Shown one piece after another: positions 42,029-50,979 of a DNA stretch of 64,000 bases (position 1 is the first letter of the stretch; every line of letters starts with the position of its first letter). The notes beneath the pieces were generated by a model. The model was not told the origin of the DNA. It saw nothing but the letters and a program-made list of their open reading frames with translations, and ran no database searches. The position numbers and the translations under genes were made by a program. The stretch comes from JAHDDW01 sp964648795 (GTDB taxonomy: Bacteria; Actinomycetota; Acidimicrobiia; Acidimicrobiales; SZUA-35), in contig CAZYMB010000001.1 of the NCBI GenBank assembly GCA_964648795.1, forward strand, positions 1-64,000, written 5' to 3'.

Positions 42029-43274
42029 AATTGAGTTGGAGGCTACAGGCATCGAGATCGACGGTTTGGTAGAAGCTACCAGTAGTCGTGCAGCCAGGTA
42101 TTTAGATGGGATCGACTCGGACAGTCATGAGACTGTTAGGGCAGTACATGCTGCATCGGCGGCCAAAGTTGTTGGCAGGGCTTTCCAAGGCGACAAACAG
42201 CTCGAGCCAACTGCGGTTGAAAATCTGATATCACATTTGGTTAATCGTTCTATGGGGCTTGGTCTGATCGGCAAGCTTGATGCTCTTGTTGGGCAGGGGA
42301 TTAGTGACCTGTTTGTCAAAGGATCAAACGCAGTTGTAGTCCACTATCGAGACGGCACAAGAAAAACATTCACCTCTTGGGTTACAACCGAAGAACAACT
42401 ACGTGATGAAGTCAGTATCTTGCGGTCTCGAACTGGTTCGGTGTCGCCATTCGATATTAACAATCCTCACTTTGACACGTTAACTGATGCCGGCGTTCGA
42501 ATAAATGGCACCTATTGTGCAGGGGGCTCTATAGAGCTTTCATGTCGCTACCCCGACCCTGAAATAGTCGAGCTCGAAGATCTAACTCAGTTAGATTTCA
42601 TCTCTTCTAAAACAGCGGCGTTTCTGGGTGCCGCTCTAAGAGCTAAGTTAAACATTGTTATCTCTGGTCCCACGGGTTCTGGGAAGACGACTCTATTGCG
42701 CTGTTTGTTAAGCGGTTTGGACGACCTAACTCGAGTCGTCACAATCGAAGACTCATCAGAGTTAGATCTTGGCAGATCAATGCCAGCCTTGGATATTGTC
42801 GAACTCGTTGTTTCGCCTCCAAACAGCGACGGGGCTGGCGGGGTAAGCTCTCGAGAACTATTTGCCAATGCCCTTAGGCTCAGCCCAGATCGAATCATCG
42901 TAGGAGAAGCACGAGACGAAATAGCCAGAGAATTATTGACTTCAATGTCATCGGGTAACACTGGATCTATCTCAACAATTCATGCACGCTCACCCAGAGC
43001 GGTAGTCGATCGCCTGATTGAATGTAGTCAACTCAGCTATCAGTTAGTTGCTGAGTCAGTACGCAACGGGGTTGATCTATTCATCCATACCGACGTATTT
43101 GAGAATGACAGGTGGCTGTCTCATATTTCGGAGGTATCACAAAATAGAGAGGCCGATGGATTGTTGCGTCTTCGTCCAATATTTGAATGTGGCACTCCAG
43201 AGCTTGCGCATCGCTGCTCACCCAATCCTAGTAGTGCTTTGAATGCTCGCCTACGGGAGTTCGGATGGCGCTAG
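42018..43274 (+). CDS. cpaF: CpaF/TadA secretion ATPase
   Basis: This is the cytoplasmic hexameric ATPase of the Tad pilus (GspE/VirB11 superfamily). The protein has 418 residues and starts at GTG. Walker A is GPTGSGKTT at 217-225 (K223). The Walker B region RIIVGEARDEIARELLTSMSSGNTGSISTIHA carries the Asp and His box. The N-terminal domain has the usual INGTYCAGGSIELSCRY region, although the common RRF... RPP motifs are weakly preserved. It overlaps cpaB by 11 nt and tadB by 10 nt, showing a tightly coupled operon. Confidence 0.93.
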   Translation: MVVEIELEATGIEIDGLVEATSSRAARYLDGIDSDSHETVRAVHAASAAKVVGRAFQGDKQLEPTAVENLISHLVNRSMGLGLIGKLDALVGQGISDLFVKGSNAVVVHYRDGTRKTFTSWVTTEEQLRDEVSILRSRTGSVSPFDINNPHFDTLTDAGVRINGTYCAGGSIELSCRYPDPEIVELEDLTQLDFISSKTAAFLGAALRAKLNIVISGPTGSGKTTLLRCLLSGLDDLTRVVTIEDSSELDLGRSMPALDIVELVVSPPNSDGAGGVSSRELFANALRLSPDRIIVGEARDEIARELLTSMSSGNTGSISTIHARSPRAVVDRLIECSQLSYQLVAESVRNGVDLFIHTDVFENDRWLSHISEVSQNREADGLLRLRPIFECGTPELAHRCSPNPSSALNARLREFGWR

Positions 43275-44110
43275 AGATTTGGTTTATAGTTGCAGTCACC
43301 TTTGGGGCCGTTGCTCTAGCTGGAGCGGTTCTGGTTTTGTTGTCGAGAAAATCGATTGCAAGCAAAAGTTTGTTGCGTCAAGTTGGATCTATACCTGTAG
43401 CGGTAGCGATAGTAAGTTCTATTGTCTTATTTGCTTCAAGCCAGCCACTCCATGGGGTGCTGCAGACCGCAACGATATTGGCCGCTGTGTTTGTATTTGT
43501 TAGTACTGTCTACGTTCAGCGAAGGCGTTCTGTCCGGATCCAGTATCTTTCAGATTTGGCGCACCTATCCCAGATGATTGCTGACTTAATAGCTGGTGGT
43601 TCTGATATTGGTTTGGCTGTCTCTCGATCGCTCGAGTTGAACGGCTCTCAGCTTGGATTAGATGGAGTTGTATTCGACTCGTGCGTCCGTGCCTATGGTC
43701 TGGAGAAAGCTCTACTGCAGTTAGCCGGGGAAGTCGACGAAACTAGTTTGCATGTTTTGGTAGCGCATCTGTTAGTCGCTGTTCGTACCGGGTCGTCATC
43801 GGTCCAAAGTGCCGCCGTTGGGGCAGCGGACCAAGCGCAGTTGGCTATTGAACTCGAGCTAGAACAGTTGCTTGGTCTAACGAGCCATCAGTTTGAGCTA
43901 CGCTCTCTGTCTTTGCTAATAATCATAGGCGTCCCGGCGGCTAGCTTTGTTATCGACGCTGACCTAGCAAGTATCGATCCGACTTTATATCTATCTGTAG
44001 TTGGCTTAATTACTCTTGGCGCCGGCATTGTGAGTTTATGGCTAGGGCTAAGGCCGTTTGGAAACAGCTTCAGTTTGAATGTTTCTGATCTGGAGCGTTC
44101 AAATGGATAG
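43265..44110 (+). CDS. tadB: TadB-like inner-membrane platform protein
   Basis: The protein has 281 residues. Hydrophobic helices lie near ~5-27, ~40-58 and ~62-78, followed by a cytoplasmic type II secretion F-domain-like region (LSDLAHLSQMIADLIAGGSDIGLAVSRSLEL... QLAGEVDETSLHVLVAHLLVAVRTGSS), then two C-terminal helices at ~218-235 and ~241-262. This architecture is that of TadB/TadC platform proteins, which the ATPase drives. It overlaps cpaF by 10 nt and the next gene by 8 nt. Sequence conservation is low, so TadB versus TadC identity rests on gene order. Confidence 0.82.
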   Translation: MALEIWFIVAVTFGAVALAGAVLVLLSRKSIASKSLLRQVGSIPVAVAIVSSIVLFASSQPLHGVLQTATILAAVFVFVSTVYVQRRRSVRIQYLSDLAHLSQMIADLIAGGSDIGLAVSRSLELNGSQLGLDGVVFDSCVRAYGLEKALLQLAGEVDETSLHVLVAHLLVAVRTGSSSVQSAAVGAADQAQLAIELELEQLLGLTSHQFELRSLSLLIIIGVPAASFVIDADLASIDPTLYLSVVGLITLGAGIVSLWLGLRPFGNSFSLNVSDLERSNG

Positions 44111-44852
44111 CCTCGGCTTGTTTGTTGGTTTAATAGCAGTCAGTGTCATATTGGTATGTGTCGCTGGCTACGAGCTTCTCGCCCGGAGGCGCTTGTTGTC
44201 TGCTAGGGCAGTCGTTGAGATTTTTGTTATCAGCCTTAGCTATGGTGTGGTTTCGCAGTTTGTATCGAGCCTTGGCGGTAATACAAATTCGGCAGCGCTA
44301 GCTGGCCTCGGCGCTTTCTTAGTGGTTGTTAGTGTTGTTTGGTTCAGTAAAGCTCGAATTAGGAACCAACGAGTAGTTATTTGGCGCCAAAGGCTTGGGG
44401 TGCTAGCTCAATTGGCGAGCGCTGGAGTTTCAGCTGGTTCGGATTCGGCTACTGCGATTTCTAATGCGCTAGAGCTTCCAGGCGATAATTATTGGGTAGA
44501 GCTTCGTGATGGAATCTATTCGGACTCAATAAGCAATGACCAAGGCGCAATTTCGCATAGAAGTAACTCATATCGTTTGGCGCAACGACTTAGCCAGCTT
44601 GGTTCAGACTGGGAAGTCAGTGAGCTGCGAAGATTGGGTGACATAGTTTCAGTATCAGATTCTGGAGGATTTTCTAAAAGTGCTCTAGAGCGTTTCTCGG
44701 AATCAGTGTCCCGAAGTGTTAGTGCGGACACTCGACGAAACAGCGCTAGCCGGTCACAGTTGATGCTGTTACCTGTTGGTTTACTATTCGTAGCATTTGC
44801 AGTCCTGCTTGCCGTAATAACGATTCAGCTTGTTGCAGGATTATCTCTATGA
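44103..44852 (+). CDS. tadC: TadC-like inner-membrane platform protein
   Basis: From ATG 44103 the protein has 249 residues; an earlier in-frame ATG at 44079 would overlap tadB more. Membrane helices lie near 5-22, ~38-58 and ~62-80. A F-domain-like middle region (RQRLGVLAQLASAGVSAGSDSATAISNALEL... LRRLGDIVSVSDSGGFSKSALERFSESVSRSV) follows, with a final helix at ~220-245. Paired with TadB it would form the platform in the cytoplasmic membrane. The last 4 nt overlap the next gene (ATGA). Confidence 0.8.
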   Translation: MDSLGLFVGLIAVSVILVCVAGYELLARRRLLSARAVVEIFVISLSYGVVSQFVSSLGGNTNSAALAGLGAFLVVVSVVWFSKARIRNQRVVIWRQRLGVLAQLASAGVSAGSDSATAISNALELPGDNYWVELRDGIYSDSISNDQGAISHRSNSYRLAQRLSQLGSDWEVSELRRLGDIVSVSDSGGFSKSALERFSESVSRSVSADTRRNSASRSQLMLLPVGLLFVAFAVLLAVITIQLVAGLSL

Positions 44853-45211
44853 ATGCAGGCAGTTCGTTCAGTAAATATCATCAACCTGGGGCGCTGAACG
44901 TAATCATGGGGTTCTTCGTAGTCGGTTTAGGTCTACTGGGTCTGTTGCAGGTGTCTCTTATTGGGTTGGCGCAGCTGCGAGCAGAGTCAGTTGCACGTCA
45001 AGGGGCCCGTATTGCATCTTTATCAGCAGGCGAAGACTTAGCAGCTGACGAGTTGGCCACTGGTGTGGACGGCAATGTTTTTTCGCTTGATGAATGGAAC
45101 ATCATCAGTAACGATAGTTCTATCGAGGTTTTGGTTTCTGGGCGTGCCTACAGCCTGATACTGGTTGACGTCGATGTTTCAGCTAGCTCCAAAATTGGAA
45201 TTGTTTCTTAG
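44849..45211 (+). CDS. TadE-like pseudopilin (first of three)
   Basis: The protein has 120 residues. A short polar N-terminus ends HQPGALN, then a hydrophobic helix NVIMGFFVVGLGLLGLLQVSLIGLA continues into AQLRAESVARQGARIAS. This is the TadE-like lollipop layout, but the usual Glu five residues after the Gly is not obvious. It overlaps tadC by 4 nt and shares one base with the next gene (TAGTG). At this position mycobacterial clusters have the Flp-type pilin followed by TadE-like proteins; this protein is longer than a Flp pilin. Confidence 0.72.
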   Translation: MNAGSSFSKYHQPGALNVIMGFFVVGLGLLGLLQVSLIGLAQLRAESVARQGARIASLSAGEDLAADELATGVDGNVFSLDEWNIISNDSSIEVLVSGRAYSLILVDVDVSASSKIGIVS

Positions 45212-45591
45212 TGATAGCTAACACTGGCCCGACAAGGCCTCAACCCCTCAGCTACATTGCCGTTTTGTTTATTGCCGTGTCGTTACTTGCAGGGTCACTG
45301 GTGTTCTTCGTTAGAAACCAGATCAGCTTAGAAGCGACAGCCCAAGACCAGGCTCGTCAAGCTCTCAATGTTGCTGTTTCTAGTAGAGATCTTTCAGAAG
45401 GTAGGCAGAGTGCTATCGAAACTCTGCGTTCGGCAAGTTCGGAGTCTAGGACTTGCGTGCTTAACTCAATTCGGGGAAGGTTTGTCCCAGGAGGAGAAAT
45501 AACTGTTGCGGTGATCTGTGCCAGTAACAGCACAAATGCGACAGCTTCTGCGACAGGGAGTGTTGGGCGCTTTAGGAGTGTGGGTGGCTAA
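45211..45591 (+). CDS. TadE-like pseudopilin (second of three)
   Basis: The protein has 126 residues and starts at GTG sharing its first base with the previous stop. A polar N-terminus (RPQPLS) leads into the helix YIAVLFIAVSLLAGSLVFFVRNQISLEA, which continues to TAQDQARQALNVAVSS, like the QA-R motif after other TadE helices. Two Cys in the C-terminal half (RTCVLNS, VICASN) may form a disulfide. The product is expected in the membrane as a minor pilin or pseudopilin. It ends 8 nt inside the next gene. Confidence 0.72.
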   Translation: MIANTGPTRPQPLSYIAVLFIAVSLLAGSLVFFVRNQISLEATAQDQARQALNVAVSSRDLSEGRQSAIETLRSASSESRTCVLNSIRGRFVPGGEITVAVICASNSTNATASATGSVGRFRSVGG

Positions 45592-46021
45592 ACACTATTT
45601 CTGCCGCAAAGGTAGCGAAGCTGGCTATGTCACAGTGCTACTTGCTTTGGTCTGTTGTCTAATTGCAGGGATCTTAGTTATATTTGCCGAATCAGCCAGG
45701 CAGATTAGTGATCGAGAAGTAGCGCAAGTCATAACAGATGAAGCATCTTTGTTAGCTGTCGAGCAGTTGGACGAAGAGATATTTCTAACGCAGTCTGTGT
45801 TGACCTTAGACAAATCAGAAGCCAGGAACGTCGTTGTCGATCTGATTCAAGACAAGTCGAGAGAGACCGACGTGAGGTTAAACTTAGTTAGCTTTAGTGC
45901 AACAGACAATCGTGTTGATCTAGAAGTCGCTTTTGGCTCAGATAAGTTAGTCGGTTTAGAAACCGAGTTCGACAACATTGTTAGATCTAGCGCCGAGATT
46001 GGCGTTGTCAGCGCTGAGTAG
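45584..46021 (+). CDS. TadG/TadE-like protein (third of three), helicase/secretion-neighbourhood type
   Basis: From GTG 45584 the protein has 145 residues; AGGAG lies about 7 nt upstream. The N-terminus CRKGSEAGYVTVLLALVCCLIAGILVIFAESARQISDREVAQVITDEASLLA matches the actinobacterial small TadE-like protein usually written RxRGSATV...ALxAA, known from the Rv3654c position. An earlier in-frame ATG at 45518 would bury 22 residues in the previous gene. It is the last gene of the Tad cluster. No flp pilin, prepilin peptidase or TadZ gene is present here. Confidence 0.72.
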   Translation: MAKHYFCRKGSEAGYVTVLLALVCCLIAGILVIFAESARQISDREVAQVITDEASLLAVEQLDEEIFLTQSVLTLDKSEARNVVVDLIQDKSRETDVRLNLVSFSATDNRVDLEVAFGSDKLVGLETEFDNIVRSSAEIGVVSAE

Positions 46022-46034
46022 TTCCAGGACTGTT

Positions 46035-47132
46035 CTACCCAATTACTTTGTTGCGAAGATAGTGGTCTACTAGAACCAGCGCAGTCATTGCTTCAACTAT
46101 TGGGACCGCTCTCGGTAACACGCACGGGTCGTGACGGCCTTTAGCCTCTAGCTCAACTGATTCGCCATCTACTGTTGTGGTGGTTTGCTTCTTTGAGATG
46201 GTAGCTGTTGGTTTGAATGCGACCCGGAAGTAGATGGGTTCGCCATTGGAGATACCACCTTGGACTCCGCCAGAGTAGTTGCTGCTGGTTTTCACGCTTC
46301 CAGATTCATCAGTAAAGTAAGGGTCGTTGTGTTGCGAGCCAGACATCTCGGTGCCGGCAAAGCCACTTCCAATTTCGAAGCCTTTCGTGGCAGGTAACGA
46401 GAGCATAGCCTTCGCCAGGCTTGCTTCTAGTCGATCAAATACAGGGTCACCTAAGCCAACGGGTACACCGATTGCTTTAGTCACAATGGTTCCACCAACC
46501 GAGTCACCGTTTTGTCTTGCTTGGTCAATTAAGGCGATCATTTTTGCAGCTGCATCAGGGTCTGGGCAACGAATTTCGTTGGCTTCGATTTGGTCTTTAG
46601 TAACGGTGTCTAAGTCGGCCTGATCAGCCGGATTGATGCTGGCGATTATGTCGCCGACGCTATGAACCCAAGAAGCTATAGCTACGCCCGCCATTTTGGC
46701 CAGCAGTTGTTTTGCGATTGCTCCAGCTACGACTCGGCTTGTTGTTTCTCTAGCTGAAGTGCGACCGCCACCTCTGTGGTCTCTGATGCCATACTTGGCT
46801 TCGTAGGTATAATCGGCGTGGCTTGGGCGATATAGATCTTTGAGGTGGTCATAAGCGCCAGGGTTTTGATCTTTGTTGCGGATCAGAAAAGCTAGGGGAG
46901 TTCCGGTTGTCATTCCTTCGAAGACCCCCGACAAGATTTCTAACTCATCTGGTTCGTTGCGTTGAGAAACAAGTTTGCTTTGGGCGGTGCGACGTCGACC
47001 AAGCTCAGCATTTATTGCAACCATATCTAGCTCAAGACCTGGGGGGCAGCCATCGATGACCCCGCCAACGGCTGGGCCATGTGACTCTCCAAATGTTGTT
47101 ACCCTGAACAATTCACCAAACGTATTACTCAC
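46035..47132 (-). CDS. aroC: Chorismate synthase
   Basis: AroC makes chorismate from 5-enolpyruvylshikimate-3-phosphate using reduced FMN. From GTG 47132 the protein has 365 residues and begins (M)SNTFGELFRVTTFGESHGPAVGGVIDGCPPG, the family's N-terminal signature. KYGIRDHRGGGRTSARETTSRVVAGAIAKQLL and the C-terminal RHDPCVLPRAVPIVEAM contain the conserved His and Arg residues. An in-frame ATG at 47165 adds 11 non-homologous residues; TAGCCT 7 nt before the GTG supports the shorter form. Chorismate feeds pheA (22.8 kb) and trpG/pabA (38.2 kb), both in this window. Confidence 0.96.
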   Translation of the reverse strand: MSNTFGELFRVTTFGESHGPAVGGVIDGCPPGLELDMVAINAELGRRRTAQSKLVSQRNEPDELEILSGVFEGMTTGTPLAFLIRNKDQNPGAYDHLKDLYRPSHADYTYEAKYGIRDHRGGGRTSARETTSRVVAGAIAKQLLAKMAGVAIASWVHSVGDIIASINPADQADLDTVTKDQIEANEIRCPDPDAAAKMIALIDQARQNGDSVGGTIVTKAIGVPVGLGDPVFDRLEASLAKAMLSLPATKGFEIGSGFAGTEMSGSQHNDPYFTDESGSVKTSSNYSGGVQGGISNGEPIYFRVAFKPTATISKKQTTTTVDGESVELEAKGRHDPCVLPRAVPIVEAMTALVLVDHYLRNKVIG

Positions 47133-47139
47133 AATCGAC

Positions 47140-47145
47140 AGGCTA
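47140..47145 (-). promoter_or_regulatory. Leaderless -10 hexamer TAGCCT for aroC
   Basis: On the minus strand TAGCCT ends exactly 7 nt before GTG 47132. No Shine-Dalgarno sequence is present. Confidence 0.5.
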
Positions 47146-47194
47146 GCATCATCGCAAGGGTGCAAACTGTGTCTGTTGGCGCCACAATGGAATA

Positions 47195-47887
47195 GTGAAC
47201 GAGTCGCAGGGACCTAACAATAATCCGCTGACAACAGCCGAAATGATGGCTGCCTATCGAGCAGAGCAAGAGCAGCCGCACGATGAAGCTCAATTGGGTT
47301 GGCTCTACCTAGGATTTGTAGCAGCGTGCTTCATAGCGTTGCTTGCTTTGGCTTGGTTCACTCTTGATGACGACTCAACTGTCGGAGGTCTTGGAGTCGA
47401 GCCTCTAGAACAGCCAGCCGCTCAGCTTGACCCTGCGCCAACAGTTGCAGTCGCACCTGAAGCAACAACCGGAGACGCAGACACAAGTACCGATACAACC
47501 GCAGAAGAAGTAGCAGAGATTTCTGCTGAGGATGTGCAAGCCGAAGTGAGTGCTCTTCTAGAGGGAACAACAATCTTGTTTGATGCCAACGAAGCAACAA
47601 TTAGCTCTGGCGCCGCAGTAATTACCGAAGTCGCAGCAGCAGTTGTAGATACTGACCTGAACCTTACAGTCGAAGGTTACACAGACTCAGTGGGCGACGA
47701 AGATGACAACCTGGAGCTCTCCCAAGAAAGAGCTGACACAGTAAGAGATGCTTTGGTCGCCGAAGGAATCGACGCAGCACGAATTACTACGCAAGGCTTT
47801 GGCGAAACCGAAGCGGTTCAAGACGATCCAACAGATCAAGAACGAGCGGATGACCGCCGAATTGAAATCGTAATAGCCGAAGCCTAA
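47195..47887 (+). CDS. OmpA-family peptidoglycan-binding membrane protein
   Basis: The protein has 230 residues and starts at GTG. The N-terminal ~35 residues are hydrophilic and one membrane helix lies at ~35-56 (GWLYLGFVAACFIALLALAWF). An acidic Ala/Thr-rich linker to ~110 is followed by an OmpA domain: TILFDANEATISSGAAVITEVAAAV, GYTDSVGDEDDNLELSQERADTVRDAL, GFGETEAV... DRRIEIVI. The conserved Asp (YTDS) and Arg (DRRIE) that bind diaminopimelate are present. It tethers the membrane to the wall. It is divergent from aroC and distinct from the repeat-bearing OmpA protein at 8.4 kb. Confidence 0.88.
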   Translation: MNESQGPNNNPLTTAEMMAAYRAEQEQPHDEAQLGWLYLGFVAACFIALLALAWFTLDDDSTVGGLGVEPLEQPAAQLDPAPTVAVAPEATTGDADTSTDTTAEEVAEISAEDVQAEVSALLEGTTILFDANEATISSGAAVITEVAAAVVDTDLNLTVEGYTDSVGDEDDNLELSQERADTVRDALVAEGIDAARITTQGFGETEAVQDDPTDQERADDRRIEIVIAEA

Positions 47888-47898
47888 ATACGGTCGAG

Positions 47899-47972
47899 TG
47901 GAGCTGGGGGGAATCGAACCCCCGACCTCCTGCTTGCAAAGCAGGCGCTCTAGCCAACTGAGCTACAGCCCC
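47899..47972 (-). tRNA. tRNA-Ala (TGC anticodon)
   Basis: This is a 74-nt tRNA. The acceptor stem GGGGCTG pairs with CAGCTCC (one G-T pair), discriminator A. The anticodon stem CCTGC/GCAGG holds loop TTTGCAA with anticodon TGC. The T arm is GGGGG-TTCGATT-CCCCC. CCA is not encoded. Confidence 0.95.
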
Positions 47973-48055
47973 AGACCGAAAACTAGGATACTTGGTTTCA
48001 CACCGGATTTGGTCCAAAAGCAGCGATCTTTTAGCTTTGGCCAGAAATGTTTGTA

Positions 48056-49711
48056 CTAGCTGGTCGCAAGTGCGTAGAAGTCGCCGTTTCTAGCGCCAAC
48101 GTAGATTGACCCGTTCCAGAATGCTGGTGTTGACTCTATGCAATCGCCATTGGTAACGGTGTGCCGCCATATGCGCTCAGGTGCGTCCCCATTTAGTGAG
48201 TAACTAGAGATATCGCCATTGCAGTCCGCCTGAATCAAATGGTCATCAACCACAACGGGTGAAGACCAAATCGTAGTTCCATGATCTAGCTCCCAAGCCG
48301 TTGCACCGTTATCTTGGTTAAGCCCAAGCACCCGACCGTCGCTTGTCGGGATAATAACAAGGTCTTCGTATAGCGCTGGAGTAGCCCAAACACCAGTCTC
48401 GTCACCGGTCTCAACTTTGCGTGACCACACAACTGGGTCTTGCGTATTCTCTGGATCGAGTTTAAAGATTTGACCACGCTCGTCTGAACGCTGTGTCTGT
48501 CGTTGATACTGAGCCCCTAGATAAAGGTGGCCGTCATCATCAATCACAAGCGAAGCGTCTACGTCATCGCCGACCCAGTAACGGAAACTTCTAGTCGGTT
48601 GGACACCACGTTCGAGGCCTTCTATATCCCAGCCCTGGACCAGCCCACCCGAGTTAGCAAAGTAAACAGTGTTGTCGCTGATAGCTACAGAGTTCTCAAT
48701 CGAGACTTCTTGGTCACCAATATTGTCCAGCAGTTCTGAATCCCAAGAAGGTGTAGAGAAAACTTCTTGAGGATCAACCGCAACATTGCCGTCTTCATCA
48801 AAGCTACGGTTTAGTTTTACAATATAGAATCTGGAGTTTTCGCCGCCAATAAATAGGTAGTCATCTATTACAAGAGCGGAGGAGTCCCAGTCGTTGTTCC
48901 ACATAGTCGATCTAACTTGTTCTGGTTCGATCTTCCAAAGCGCAACGGGTTCTTCCTGGTCGAGGGCCACAATATGGAAGTGGTCATCACGGCTACCTGT
49001 GTAAATTAGCGGGAAGCCGTCAGGGTCAGCGGTCGGAGTCCCTTTAATAATGTCGCCGGTCTCGTATTTGCCGAATACTTCTTCACCGGTATCTGGATCG
49101 AAGAAATTGAGAGCTCGATTATAGCCACCCACAACTACCCACGAGTCATTTGGTTGTTGAGGCGAAGGAATCACCAGTGGCTGACCAGTCCAACCAGAAC
49201 CACACCAGACTTTGTCTATTCCAGCGACCGGCGAGTTTGCGCAACCAATTTCAGCCGACCACTTTTCAGAAATAGTTGACCCGACTTCACCTTGGCCATG
49301 AAATGTTCGGGTTGGGTTCCCTCTAAATGTCAACAAGCCGTTAGCTGTAGAGTTGATGGTCTCCCATGGTGCACCCGAACTCTGTGGGTCCACCCACTGA
49401 CCTCGGGTGGCTACAGGGCCATTAGGGTCAACTCGTGTTGGACTAAAGCGGGTAAGAGAAAGAGCCGGTGCCTGCGGGGCTGAGTCAATGCCGATGCCAA
49501 TATCCAAAGCCAAGTTTTCGGAACCAGCTAACACCTGGGTTTGATTGTCAACAATCTCTGAACGACTGGCGTTGAACAACAGCAGAGAAAGACCAATAAG
49601 AGTTAGGGCGACTACGGTGCGGCGACGCGCTGAGTTAGCACCCGACTTAGTGGTTTTGCCTGTTCTAAATTGAACTAGAAGGTTCTCTTTTTCTGTATTG
49701 AGGCCGCCCAT
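48056..49711 (-). CDS. Exported PQQ-type beta-propeller repeat protein
   Basis: The protein has 551 residues. A basic N-terminal stretch (~20-31, ending ARRR) and a helix at ~32-48 make a type II signal anchor. The exported part holds beta-propeller blades recognisable from recurring patterns: NRALNFFDPDTGEEVF, FHIVALDQEEPVALWKIE, LVQGWDIEGL, DGRVLGLNQDNGATAWELDHG and a last GNGSIYVGARNGDFYALA-type end. Repeats of aLxxxTGxxxW belong to the PQQ/Kelch-like outer domain families such as BamB and quinoprotein-like proteins. No catalytic dehydrogenase motif is seen, so a scaffold or binding role at the cell surface is more likely. Confidence 0.8.
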   Translation of the reverse strand: MGGLNTEKENLLVQFRTGKTTKSGANSARRRTVVALTLIGLSLLLFNASRSEIVDNQTQVLAGSENLALDIGIGIDSAPQAPALSLTRFSPTRVDPNGPVATRGQWVDPQSSGAPWETINSTANGLLTFRGNPTRTFHGQGEVGSTISEKWSAEIGCANSPVAGIDKVWCGSGWTGQPLVIPSPQQPNDSWVVVGGYNRALNFFDPDTGEEVFGKYETGDIIKGTPTADPDGFPLIYTGSRDDHFHIVALDQEEPVALWKIEPEQVRSTMWNNDWDSSALVIDDYLFIGGENSRFYIVKLNRSFDEDGNVAVDPQEVFSTPSWDSELLDNIGDQEVSIENSVAISDNTVYFANSGGLVQGWDIEGLERGVQPTRSFRYWVGDDVDASLVIDDDGHLYLGAQYQRQTQRSDERGQIFKLDPENTQDPVVWSRKVETGDETGVWATPALYEDLVIIPTSDGRVLGLNQDNGATAWELDHGTTIWSSPVVVDDHLIQADCNGDISSYSLNGDAPERIWRHTVTNGDCIESTPAFWNGSIYVGARNGDFYALATS

Positions 49712-49767
49712 ACAGTAACTAGTCTGCCAGCAAATAGCTCCAGCAACACCTTAGGCAGAATTGGTTT

Positions 49768-50928
49768 CTAGAGCGCCGTTGAGCTCTTTGACACAAGATG
49801 AACCCACGTACGACCCGGAGTCAACTCGATAACTTCGCCTGAAACAGTGGTGAAAGTAGCGACAGCGCTAAGACTGGACCTAGTCCAAGTACCAGAGATC
49901 TTGGTCCCGTTTGTGTAAACAGCGGCAGGCCCGGAGCCGACGAAAGGATATTCGGGCACTGTACTGCCAGTGCTATCAACAAAGCCGGTGTTGACGACCT
50001 CAGTGCCAACAACAATGACGTTGTCAAAACCAAGCTGGTTGCCTTCGGTGTCGTTGTGGGTGGCACCTCTTTGAGTTCGTAAATATTGTGTGCCGTCCCA
50101 AGACCATAAAACTTGGTTTAGGGCATAGTTCACTTCGAAGGTCTGAACACCCGAACCAACCGCAGAATCTGAATCTAGACGAAACGTAAATTGAGCAGGC
50201 GGAGTTGGTTCGTCACCTGTGGCCCACTGGTCAAACAAGCTCGTGTAAACATTGCTTGGGGGGTTGCGTGATGGCTCTCTAAAATATCCCGAAGTTGTGC
50301 TGTAGTCACGATTAGAAACATTTTCGAAAGAACGAAGCAACGAATCAGTTGGCACGTTGGCGCCCGAATAAAGGTAAAGGGGCTGACCGAAGCTGTTGAA
50401 GATACCAATATCAGTTGTTCGCCCAGATCTTATTGGTCCAACCAGTGAGCCCTGAGACTGAAAGACAGCTGCCAAGCGAGTCAGCCCACCCTCGACTGGT
50501 TCCTCATACACAATGTCAGCAACTTCTAGACCAGCTTGGGGAGTGACGCCGAAGCCATTGTCGATTTTCACTACAGCCGCTGGACGTTGTCGCACAATAC
50601 CGGGTAGACCGGTTAACGGATGACGGTCAGCGAAAGTCTCTGGAGCGGGCGCAACTGAATCGCTAACTTGTTCATTCAGACTTAGGCGACCAAGTAGTCC
50701 GACATAGCCAGCCGTGGAGCCCCTGCCACCGACAACAGTTGATACTGGGTTGCCGGGAGGCTCAACGATGTCGTCTACAAGGGGAGCGAGAGGAGCTATC
50801 TCCTCGGCGATTTCGGTTGTGACAGCACCTTGACTAGTCGCAGAGGGTGTAGCTGTTTCGCCCTGGCCGCCGCATGCAAATAGTAGAGCCAAGCAAAATG
50901 AGAAAAGGAATCCAAGCCGTGCGTCCAC
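49768..50928 (-). CDS. DUF3048 (YerB-like) lipoprotein
   Basis: From GTG 50928 the protein has 386 residues: VDARLGFLFSFCLALLFACGG, a lipoprotein signal with lipobox LFAC and Cys about residue 19. The TAGAAT hexamer exactly 6 nt before the GTG supports this start over TTG 50934. After a Thr/Ala/Pro linker the DUF3048 domain shows HPLTGLPG, RPAAVVKIDN, ARPQAGLEVADIVYEE-like and RLAAVFQSQGSLVGPIRSGR. A C-terminal DUF3048_C part contains YAPNQVLW-like YALNQVLWSWDG and TPGRTWVHLV. The function is unknown; expected location is the outer face of the membrane. Confidence 0.85.
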   Translation of the reverse strand: MDARLGFLFSFCLALLFACGGQGETATPSATSQGAVTTEIAEEIAPLAPLVDDIVEPPGNPVSTVVGGRGSTAGYVGLLGRLSLNEQVSDSVAPAPETFADRHPLTGLPGIVRQRPAAVVKIDNGFGVTPQAGLEVADIVYEEPVEGGLTRLAAVFQSQGSLVGPIRSGRTTDIGIFNSFGQPLYLYSGANVPTDSLLRSFENVSNRDYSTTSGYFREPSRNPPSNVYTSLFDQWATGDEPTPPAQFTFRLDSDSAVGSGVQTFEVNYALNQVLWSWDGTQYLRTQRGATHNDTEGNQLGFDNVIVVGTEVVNTGFVDSTGSTVPEYPFVGSGPAAVYTNGTKISGTWTRSSLSAVATFTTVSGEVIELTPGRTWVHLVSKSSTAL

Positions 50929-50934
50929 CGCCAA

Positions 50935-50940
50935 ATTCTA
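50935..50940 (-). promoter_or_regulatory. Leaderless -10 hexamer TAGAAT
   Basis: On the minus strand TAGAAT, close to the ideal TATAAT, ends 6 nt before the GTG of the DUF3048 gene. Confidence 0.5.
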
Positions 50941-50979
50941 GATGCCCACATAAACCCGAAGCTGGATTTCGGGCAACTA

